Of a stretch of 11,917 nucleotides of DNA, positions 1 to 6,156 are shown in pieces. Within the stretch, counting starts at the first letter, position 1; each line of letters starts with the position of its first letter. The position numbers were made by a program, and so were the translations under genes. The notes beneath the pieces are model-generated. The model was not told the DNA's origin, made no database searches, and was given only the letters and a program-made list of their open reading frames with translations. This DNA is from CALXSC01 sp035470525 (GTDB lineage Bacteria > Pseudomonadota > Alphaproteobacteria > Rickettsiales > UBA1997): the NCBI GenBank assembly GCA_035470525.1, contig DATIQT010000032.1:1-11917 (forward strand), in the 5' to 3' direction.

Positions 1-22
1 GTATTGTCTACCATTTCTTGAC
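1..22 (+). repeat. Left terminal inverted repeat of the IS
   Basis: It starts GTATTGTCTACCATTTCTTG and is the exact reverse complement of 1072-1093. Identity stops at base 23. Because it begins at base 1 of the window, any continuation further left cannot be seen. Confidence 0.93.
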
Positions 23-449
23 TATTAATTTTTCCACTATAACATAATAACTATATTAATAACTAGTAGTTTATGACAAACTGTCCTTATTGCGGCAATG
101 AAATTACATACAAAAATGGAAAAAAATATAATAAGCAAAGATACTTATGTCCGAAGTGTAATAAATCCTTTAGCTTAACAGACAATAGAATAAAGAGAGA
201 TAATAGAGAAAGAGAATTAGCTTTATTATTATATGGAAGAAATAGTAGTATGAGAAGTATTCAAAATATAATAGAAAAGTTTTTTGATACAAAAATATCT
301 ATAAGATTAATAGAGAAATGGATCAAATCTTTTGTAAAAGCTTTGCAGTTTGATGTAAATATTAATAAAGACAAAATACAAAAAGAAGAAAAGCCTAAAA
401 CAATAGAAATATTGGAATTAGATGAATTATATACTTGGTTTTACAATAT

Positions 450-459
450 AAAAAAAAAC
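450..459 (+). other. A9C slippery tract, site of the -1 frame change
   Basis: Nine A residues followed by C contain the heptamer A AAA AAC in phase with the first transposase frame (codons AAA 454-456 and AAC 457-459). A -1 slip here joins the zinc-ribbon frame to the frame encoding TAVDRNRNKVISY. This is the classical form of a bacterial -1 frameshift signal, as in IS1 (A6C). It is equally a hotspot for single-base indels and for transcriptional slippage. Confidence 0.6.
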
Positions 460-644
460 GAAGAGAAAAAGTCAAAATATGGACTGCTGTTGACAGAAAC
501 AGAAATAAAGTTATTTCATATCAAGTAAGTAAAGATAATAATAAAAATGATAATTATCATTGTTTGCAAATGTTAAATGATGTTTTAACTGATTGTAAAG
601 ATGGAAAAGATAATACTTACTATAATTTATTAAATACTATAAAT

Positions 645-652
645 AAAAAAAA
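645..652 (+). other. A8 tract, site of the second, restoring frame change
   Basis: Eight A residues sit where transposase homology moves from the -1 frame back to the original frame. Without a shift here translation stops at 669-671, just before the TDG motif carrying the second catalytic aspartate. A restoring shift at a second homopolymer is not part of the known IS1 expression mechanism. Confidence 0.6.
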
Positions 653-1005
653 TAAATATTATAGCTACTGATGGCAATTGGAGCTACCATAAAGTCATAA
701 AATGTAAAAAGAGAATAATCACAAAAGTTAAAAAAGATAAAACTGGTAAGTTCATTAAAGATGATAAATGTAATCTGATTAAAGATATAAAAATAAAAGA
801 GTTTGCAATAAAAGAAAATGAAAAACCATTTTTACATTGTAATACTCATATAATAGATAAATCTGAAACTTGCTTAGTTGAATGTTATAATGGAAGTTTA
901 AGAGGTAGATTTGCCAGATTCGTTAGAAGAACAAAATGTTATAGCAAAAGTTTTAATGGTTTAAAAAATGCCGTGTTGATGTGGATTAATAGAGATTTAT
1001 TAACT

Positions 1006-1051
1006 GAAAATATAGTAAAATACTCAAAGAAAATATAGTAAAATACTCAAA
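1006..1051 (+). repeat. 23-bp perfect tandem duplication at the transposase 3' end
   Basis: The unit beginning GAAAATATAGTAAAATACTC occurs twice, at 1006-1028 and 1029-1051, with no mismatch. Since 23 is not a multiple of three, it shifts the last part of the transposase frame and creates the stop at 1036-1038. With one unit removed the frame would read on as TENIVKYSNFGRLW and stop at a TAA just before the right inverted repeat. Confidence 0.9.
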
Positions 1052-1071
1052 TTTTGGAAGGTTGTGGTAAT

Positions 1072-1093
1072 GTCAAGAAATGGTAGACAATAC
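1072..1093 (-). repeat. Right terminal inverted repeat of the IS
   Basis: It ends AATGGTAGACAATAC and matches the left repeat in all 22 positions. The match between the two ends implies recent activity of the family, despite the damaged transposase frame in this copy. Confidence 0.93.
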
Positions 1094-1112
1094 CATATTT
1101 TGTAATATTTTC

Positions 1113-1140
1113 TTGCTTTTAAAACATCTCAAATTATTAT
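1113..1140 (+). promoter_or_regulatory. Possible gyrA promoter
   Basis: A TTGCTT -35 (1113-1118) and a TATTAT -10 (1135-1140) are separated by 16 bases. They lie between the IS right end and gyrA, about 36 bases before the start codon. The AT-rich background makes chance matches common. The -35 begins only 20 bases from the IS end, so the insertion leaves this core promoter intact but replaces everything upstream of it. Confidence 0.4.
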
Positions 1141-1176
1141 ATTACTAGCTTAAAAACAAATAGTGATTTTAAAGAC

Positions 1177-3921
1177 ATGGAAAAAGAATTTAATCATGGC
1201 GACATACAAAACGTTGAAATATCAACAGAAATGAAGAAGTCATATCTTGACTATGCAATGAGTGTTATTATTGCCAGAGCAATTCCTGATGTTAATGATG
1301 GTTTGAAGCCAGTTCATAGAAGAATTTTATATTCAATGTATGAAAATCATTATGATTACAATAGATCATTTAAAAAGTGTGCAAGAATTGTTGGTGATGT
1401 TATGGGTAAATACCATCCACATGGTGATACTTCAATTTATGAAGCTTTGGTTAGAATGGCTCAAGATTTTTCAATGTCTGCACCTTTGATTGATGGACAA
1501 GGAAACTTTGGTTCTATTGATGATGATCCAGCAGCTGCTATGAGGTATACTGAGGCTAGAATGGCTAAGTTGGCTCATATTTTAACTGACGATTTGGATA
1601 AAGATACAGTTGATTTTGTTGATAACTATGATGGAACTGAAAGAGAGCCTAATGTTTTGCCTGCAAAATTTCCTAATTTATTGATTAATGGTAGTAATGG
1701 TATTGCGGTTGGTATGGCTACAAATGTTCCTCCACATAATTTAGGTGAAGTGATTGATGGAACTATAGCTTATATTAATAATCCAGAAATGACAACTGAT
1801 GAATTGTTGCAAATAATACCTGGTCCGGATTTTCCTACTGGTGGTTTGATTATGGGAAGAGGCGCTTATGCTAATGTTATGAGAACTGGTAGAGGTAGTA
1901 TTGTAATGAGAGGTGAAGCGGCTATTGAAGAACAAAAAGGCGGTAAGTTCCAAATAGTGATTACTTCTATACCATATCAAGTTAATAAGGCAAAATTGGT
2001 TGAAAAAATTGCTGAATTGGTTAAAGAAAAAAGAATTGAAGGTATTTCCGATTTAAGAGATGAATCAAATAAAGAAGGTATTAGAGTTGTTGTAGAAACT
2101 AAGAGAGATGGTAATCCAGAAGTTATTTTAAGCCAATTATATAGTTTCACTGAATTGCAATCTAATTTCCCATCAAATATTTTAGCTTTGAATAATGGAA
2201 AACCAGAAAGCTTGGGTGTTCTTGATGTAATCAAAATATTCACAAAATTTAGAAAAGAAGTTGTTACAAGAAGAACGGAGTTTTTACTTGCTAAAGCTAG
2301 AGAAAGAGCACATATTTTAATTGGTTTGAGAGTTGCTGTAAATGAAATTGATGAAGTAATTGCATTAATTAAAAAAGCTAAAGATACTACAGAAGCAAGA
2401 GAAGAATTGATGAAGAGAGATTGGGACGCTTGTGTTGTTGAAGCCTTAATTGCATTGATTCATGATAGAGGAAATAGAATTGAAAAAGGAAGATTCTACT
2501 TTACAGAAGTTCAAGCTAGAGCAATTCTTGATATGAAATTATCAAAATTGACTGGTTTAGAAAGTGAAAAAATTGATGATGAATTAAGAGAATTATCTGA
2601 TGAAATTCAAGAATATTTGAAAATTTTATCTAATCCCGCTGAATTAATTAAAATTGTTAAGGACGAATTGTTAAAGGTTAGAGAAGAGTTTTCTGTTCCA
2701 AGAAGAACACAAATTCTAGAAGCTGAAAGTGATATTGATATTGAGGATTTAACTCCAAAAGAAGATATGGTTGTAATCACTACAATGAACGGCTACATCA
2801 AGAGAGTTCCATTATCTAGCTACAAAGCACAAAATAGAGGTGGAAAAGGTAAATCTGCAATTACTGTTCATGATGAAGATTTCACAACTGATGTATTTGT
2901 TGTAAATACACACACTCCAATTTTATTCTTCTCAAGTAAAGGAAAAGTTTATAGAATGAAAACTTACAAATTGCCTCTTGGAAGTAATCAATCAAAGGGT
3001 AGGGCAGTTGTTAATATTCTGCCATTAGAGCAAGATGAAGTAATTTCAACAGTTATGCCATTGTTAGGTGAGAAAGAAGATTGGATGAAGAAAAACATTG
3101 TATTCGCTACAAACAAAGGTGATGTTAGAAGAAACTCTATGGAAGATTTTGAAAATATTCAGAGTAATGGTAAAATTGCAATGAAACTTAATGAGAATGA
3201 AAAGCTTGTTGGAGTTTCAATTTGTGATGATAATAGTGATATTTTGTTGTCTTCAAAGACTGGAAAATGTATTAGATTCCCATTAGAAATTTTAAGAGTT
3301 TTCCAAAGCAGAAATTCTACAGGTGTTAAAGGTATTAAACTTGACGCTTACAATGAAGTAATTTCAATGTCAGTTTTGAAAAATAGTGAAGCTCAATCAA
3401 TAGATGATAGAGATAACTATTTAAAAATTGATCTAGAAACTAGAATGAAATTGAACGAAGTTTACAATACTCCAAAAGAGGAAGGAACACTTTTATCTAA
3501 TATTGAAGAGCCATTGCCAGTTAAAATACCTGATGAAATTCTAGCTGTTTTATCTTTAGAAAAAATCAAAGCTATGGCTAAGAGTGAAGAGTTGATTTTA
3601 ACTATTACAGAAAATGGTTTTGGTAAGAGAACATCTTCTTATGAATACAGAGTAACTAATAGGGGTGGTAGCGGTATTACAAATATTATTACTTCAAAGA
3701 GAAACGGTAATGTTATTGCATCTTTCCCAATTGAAAATGATAAACAAATTATCATGATTTCAGACAAAGGAACTGTAATTAGAACTAAAGTTCAAAATAT
3801 TAGAATTTCTGGAAGAAATACTCAAGGTGTTACACTCATGAAAGCTGGAGAAAATGAAAAAGTTGTTTCTGTAGCTAAGATTGAAAGTGATGAAGATGAA
3901 GAAGAAATAGTTATTAATTAA
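1177..3921 (+). CDS. gyrA: DNA gyrase subunit A
   Basis: GyrA is the breakage-reunion subunit of the A2B2 type II topoisomerase that introduces negative supercoils using ATP. The 914-residue protein shows the family opening (KKSYLDYAMSVIIARAIPDV, about 20-39), the quinolone-determining segment GKYHPHGDTSIYEALVRM (77-94), the active-site tyrosine in RYTEARM (Tyr124), a coiled-coil arm, and a C-terminal beta-pinwheel with a GyrA box at 552-558. The box is QNRGGKG instead of the usual QRRGGKG. An acidic tail (ESDEDEEE) and the box argue for GyrA rather than ParC. The length is slightly above E. coli GyrA (875) and fits alphaproteobacteria. Residues 85 and 89 are Thr and Glu, where E. coli has Ser83 and Asp87. 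No clear Shine-Dalgarno precedes the ATG; the start is chosen because the conserved domain follows directly. The gene stands alone on this strand and has its own terminator. Confidence 0.97.
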   Translation: MEKEFNHGDIQNVEISTEMKKSYLDYAMSVIIARAIPDVNDGLKPVHRRILYSMYENHYDYNRSFKKCARIVGDVMGKYHPHGDTSIYEALVRMAQDFSMSAPLIDGQGNFGSIDDDPAAAMRYTEARMAKLAHILTDDLDKDTVDFVDNYDGTEREPNVLPAKFPNLLINGSNGIAVGMATNVPPHNLGEVIDGTIAYINNPEMTTDELLQIIPGPDFPTGGLIMGRGAYANVMRTGRGSIVMRGEAAIEEQKGGKFQIVITSIPYQVNKAKLVEKIAELVKEKRIEGISDLRDESNKEGIRVVVETKRDGNPEVILSQLYSFTELQSNFPSNILALNNGKPESLGVLDVIKIFTKFRKEVVTRRTEFLLAKARERAHILIGLRVAVNEIDEVIALIKKAKDTTEAREELMKRDWDACVVEALIALIHDRGNRIEKGRFYFTEVQARAILDMKLSKLTGLESEKIDDELRELSDEIQEYLKILSNPAELIKIVKDELLKVREEFSVPRRTQILEAESDIDIEDLTPKEDMVVITTMNGYIKRVPLSSYKAQNRGGKGKSAITVHDEDFTTDVFVVNTHTPILFFSSKGKVYRMKTYKLPLGSNQSKGRAVVNILPLEQDEVISTVMPLLGEKEDWMKKNIVFATNKGDVRRNSMEDFENIQSNGKIAMKLNENEKLVGVSICDDNSDILLSSKTGKCIRFPLEILRVFQSRNSTGVKGIKLDAYNEVISMSVLKNSEAQSIDDRDNYLKIDLETRMKLNEVYNTPKEEGTLLSNIEEPLPVKIPDEILAVLSLEKIKAMAKSEELILTITENGFGKRTSSYEYRVTNRGGSGITNIITSKRNGNVIASFPIENDKQIIMISDKGTVIRTKVQNIRISGRNTQGVTLMKAGENEKVVSVAKIESDEDEEEIVIN

Positions 3922-3939
3922 TAATATAATTATCTCTAC

Positions 3940-3973
3940 ACAGGAAGGATTTATAAATTCTTCCTGTTTTTTT
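3940..3973 (+). terminator. Intrinsic terminator of gyrA
   Basis: ACAGGAAGGATTT (3940 onward) pairs with AAATTCTTCCTGT (ending 3967), giving a stem of about 12 pairs including one G-T wobble and a four-base TATA loop. A run of seven T follows (3967-3973). It starts 19 bases after the gyrA stop. The reverse strand has no matching T-run, so it is not expected to stop the convergent glmS transcript. Confidence 0.9.
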
Positions 3974-4025
3974 ACTCTCATAAGGTCTTATAATTTGATT
4001 TACTGCTAAGTATTGAAATTGTTCA

Positions 4026-4165
4026 AATTTTATTTGCAGGAGGTCTATTAAGATATACTGTTATAAAAGATTAGACCTGTTGTATAAATCATTTTTTGTG
4101 GAAAAATTTTTTTTGCAATAGGTCTACTTATTAAAATTGAAAATTATTTATGCAAAAGTTCTATT
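4026..4165 (+). repeat. Cluster of a short repeat (TTTGCA..AGGTCTA) forming alternative hairpins
   Basis: Copy A (AATTTTATTTGCAGGAGGTCTA, ending 4047), copy C (TTTGCAATAGGTCTA, 4112-4126) and a degenerate copy D (ATGCAAAAGTTCTA, 4150-4163) are direct repeats. Copy B (TAGACCTGTTGTATAAA, 4072-4088) is inverted. B can pair with A (7 perfect pairs at 4041-4047/4072-4078, extendable past one mismatch) or with C (11 pairs with one wobble, 4072-4082/4116-4126), but not with both. A fifth copy lies at 8066-8087. The cluster is in the convergent gap between gyrA and glmS, where it could act as a 3' stabiliser or terminator for glmS, which shows no ordinary terminator. That role is inference. Confidence 0.65.
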
Positions 4166-4184
4166 TTACTATTTTAAATTTAAA

Positions 4185-6020
4185 CTATTCTACAGTTACA
4201 GATTTTGCTAAATTTCTTGGTTTATCGATATTGTTTCCTCTTTCTAGTGAAATGTAATAAGCAATTAATTGAATTGGAACTAAACATTCAATGGCTGACA
4301 TCATGTTGTTTTCGTTTTTTTCAATAATAATGTTTTCTGATGTTTTGTCTTGTAGGAAATTTTGACCATCTTTGTCGCTTATTAAAACTATTTTTCCGTT
4401 TCTTGCTGCAATTTCTTCAATGTTTGAAGCGGTTTTTTCAAATAAATCTCCGCTAGGGTTTATTGCGAAAATATATGTTTCTTTGTCAATTAAGGCTATT
4501 GGACCGTGTTTTAGTTCGCCTGCGGCAACACCTTCACAAGGAATATAGCTTATTTCTTTTAATTTTAATGCGCCTTCTAGGGCTAGAGGATAGTAGATGC
4601 CTCGTCCGATGTACATGAAGAAGTTTTTGTCTTTAACTTTTTTTGATATGGATTGAATATTCTCAATATTGCTTTTATCACTTAAAAATTTCTCGAGTGT
4701 TTGTGGTAAAGAAATTAAGTCTTCGATGTAATTTTTGTATTCGGTTTTGGAGATTGTGCCTTTGGAAATGGCAATTTTTATACCTAATAAATATAGTACT
4801 ACTAATTGACCTGTTAGGGCTTTTGTGCTGGCTACGCCAATTTCTGCACCTGCAAGAGTTTTTAAAACCATGTCTGATAAATATGCAATGTTGCTTTGTA
4901 AAACATTTACTAAAGATATGATTTTTTGTCCGTTTTCTTTGCATAATTTTAAGGCACCTATTGTGTCTGCGGTTTCACCTGATTGGGAGATAAACATTGA
5001 TATATCGTTTTTAGAAAGCATAGGATTTTTGTATCTAAATTCTGAAGCGATGTCTATGTCTACTTTGATTTTTGCGACTTTTTCTATGAAGTATTTTGCT
5101 ATGAAACTTGCATAGTATGATGTTCCGCAGGAAACTATATTTAGTTTTTCTAATTTTGATAAATCAAAGGTGAAGTGAGGAAAGTTGATTTCTTTGTTTT
5201 TTGTATCAACGTATTCTTTTATGGTTTGTTCTACTACTTTTGGCTGTTCGAAAATTTCTTTTAACATGAAGTGTTCGAAATTTCCTTTGTCAACATTTAT
5301 GTTGTCTATGCTTATGGTTTCAATTTCTCTTTTAACTTTTTCACCTTTTTTGTTAAAAATTTCATAGTCGGTTTGTGAAATGATGGCAAAATCATCTTCT
5401 TGTAATGAAATTATTTTATTTGTTAATCCTGTAAAAGCTGAAAGTCCTGATGAAACATAATTTTCATCTTTACCTAAACCTAATAATAGTGGCGAGCCTC
5501 TTCTAGCACAATAAATATGATTAGTATCGTCATTGAATATAACAGCAATTCCAAAAGTTCCTTTAAGTTTGTTTAAGGTTTTTAGTATTGCTTGCTTTTT
5601 GTCATTTTTTTCTTTTAAAAAGTATGAAATTAAATTTGGTATGGTTTCTGTGTCTGTTTGACTTTTAAATTCATAACCATTTTTAATTAAGTCGCTTTTT
5701 AATTCTTTGTAATTTTCAATAATTCCGTTGTGTACTACTGAAATTTGATTAATACTATTATGAGGGTGAGCATTGACCTCTGTTGGTTCTCCATGTGTTG
5801 CCCATCTTGAATGAGCTATACCAATATTTCCTGCAATCTTTGAGGAATTAATGAGATTTTCTAATTCACTAACCTTTCCAACTTTTTTAATTGTTTTGAT
5901 TTCCTCTTCTATAACTGACAAACCAGCGGAATCATATCCTCTATATTCAAGACACTTTAATCCGCTGATTAATTTTTGAACAACATCTTTGTTGCTAACA
6001 ACTCCAAATATTCCACACAT
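4185..6020 (-). CDS. glmS: Glutamine--fructose-6-phosphate aminotransferase (isomerizing)
   Basis: GlmS makes glucosamine-6-phosphate from fructose-6-phosphate and glutamine, the first step of UDP-GlcNAc supply for peptidoglycan and lipid A. The 611-residue protein has an N-terminal class II glutaminase domain: Cys2 nucleophile in MCGIFGVV, RGYDSAG (27-33), SRWATHGEPT (71-80), HNGIIENY (97-104). Two SIS sugar-isomerase domains follow, with SCGTSYYAS (297-305), SQSGETADT (345-353), STKALTGQ (398-405) and EGALKLKEISY. It ends in the hallmark NIDKPRNLAKSVTVE. The ATG at 6018-6020 is chosen because processing must expose Cys2 and GGGAG lies five bases upstream. A TTG four codons earlier would add MGDY and bury the cysteine. 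The length is normal for the family. It is transcribed towards gyrA. No glmS ribozyme is expected in this group, and none is evident in the short leader. Confidence 0.97.
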   Translation of the reverse strand: MCGIFGVVSNKDVVQKLISGLKCLEYRGYDSAGLSVIEEEIKTIKKVGKVSELENLINSSKIAGNIGIAHSRWATHGEPTEVNAHPHNSINQISVVHNGIIENYKELKSDLIKNGYEFKSQTDTETIPNLISYFLKEKNDKKQAILKTLNKLKGTFGIAVIFNDDTNHIYCARRGSPLLLGLGKDENYVSSGLSAFTGLTNKIISLQEDDFAIISQTDYEIFNKKGEKVKREIETISIDNINVDKGNFEHFMLKEIFEQPKVVEQTIKEYVDTKNKEINFPHFTFDLSKLEKLNIVSCGTSYYASFIAKYFIEKVAKIKVDIDIASEFRYKNPMLSKNDISMFISQSGETADTIGALKLCKENGQKIISLVNVLQSNIAYLSDMVLKTLAGAEIGVASTKALTGQLVVLYLLGIKIAISKGTISKTEYKNYIEDLISLPQTLEKFLSDKSNIENIQSISKKVKDKNFFMYIGRGIYYPLALEGALKLKEISYIPCEGVAAGELKHGPIALIDKETYIFAINPSGDLFEKTASNIEEIAARNGKIVLISDKDGQNFLQDKTSENIIIEKNENNMMSAIECLVPIQLIAYYISLERGNNIDKPRNLAKSVTVE

Positions 6021-6025
6021 ATAAT

Positions 6026-6030
6026 CTCCC
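6026..6030 (-). promoter_or_regulatory. Shine-Dalgarno that decides the glmS start
   Basis: On the minus strand GGGAG is followed by ATTAT and then the ATG-TGT-GGA start. It favours the Met-Cys start over the in-frame TTG twelve bases further upstream, which would overlap this site. Confidence 0.75.
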
Positions 6031-6050
6031 AAAATTTTTCATAATCTCTA

Positions 6051-6079
6051 TTATTAGTATTATGAAAAAAAATATTCAA
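6051..6079 (-). promoter_or_regulatory. Possible glmS promoter
   Basis: On the minus strand TTGAAT (6079-6074) and TAATAA (6056-6051) are 17 bases apart, about 30 bases before the glmS start. The gap to the upstream 478-residue gene is 136 bases, which makes an independent promoter likely. The exact hexamers are uncertain because the region is almost pure A+T. Confidence 0.4.
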
Positions 6080-6156
6080 GGAAATTTTTATTACAAAATA
6101 TTGCAATTAATTATTAAATATATTCCATAAATAATTTTGCTACAAAAAATAATTAT

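Larger units (their letters stand above)
73..1038 (+). pseudogene. IS1-family transposase, frame broken at two A-runs
   Basis: The start at 73 is fixed by two in-frame stops just upstream. The first frame gives a zinc ribbon (CPYC near residue 4, CPKC near residue 26), a helix-turn-helix region, then ELDELYTW with the first catalytic aspartate (codon 421-423). It runs to a stop at 528. After the A-run at 450-458 the homologous sequence continues in the -1 frame (TAVDRNRNKVISYQV) to a stop at 669-671. After a second A-run at 645-652 it returns to the original frame: ATDGNWSY with the second aspartate (670-672), then VECYNGSLRGRFARF with the glutamate (880-882), to a stop at 1036-1038. This matches the InsAB' domain order and the IS1 C-terminal pattern. 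IS1 itself uses a programmed -1 shift at an A6C site, but upstream of its first aspartate. The two opposite shifts here look like decay, or like frames rescued by polymerase or ribosome slippage. Confidence 0.85.
1..1093 (+). mobile_element. IS1-family insertion sequence, complete end to end
   Basis: The element is bounded by perfect 22-bp inverted repeats at 1-22 and 1072-1093. Between them is one transposase reading frame with an N-terminal zinc ribbon and a C-terminal DDE domain of IS1 type. The total of about 1.1 kb is somewhat longer than classical IS1 (768 bp) but fits long IS1-family members. The right end lies 83 bases before the gyrA start codon and just outside the likely gyrA promoter. 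A target duplication cannot be tested because the left flank is outside the window. The window starts on the first base of the left repeat, as expected if an assembly broke at a multicopy IS. The frame is broken (see the transposase entry), so this copy is probably non-autonomous unless slippage restores the protein. Confidence 0.9.

Noticed and set aside
1741..2243. Minus-strand open frames of 79 and 88 codons inside gyrA
   Set aside because: They are antisense shadows of a well-conserved gene, with no ribosome binding site and no recognisable protein features.
4047..4121. Possible 24-codon frame starting with ATT after AGGAGGT
   Set aside because: There is no ATG, GTG or TTG at the right spacing, the peptide has no recognisable features, and the motif repeats at 8066-8087 without a frame.
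4643..5367. Several plus-strand open frames inside glmS
   Set aside because: They are shadows of glmS codon use; the real protein with all its motifs is on the other strand.
6021..6156. glmS ribozyme upstream of glmS
   Set aside because: The leader is short and almost pure A+T with no sign of the conserved ribozyme core. That ribozyme is typical of Gram-positive bacteria.
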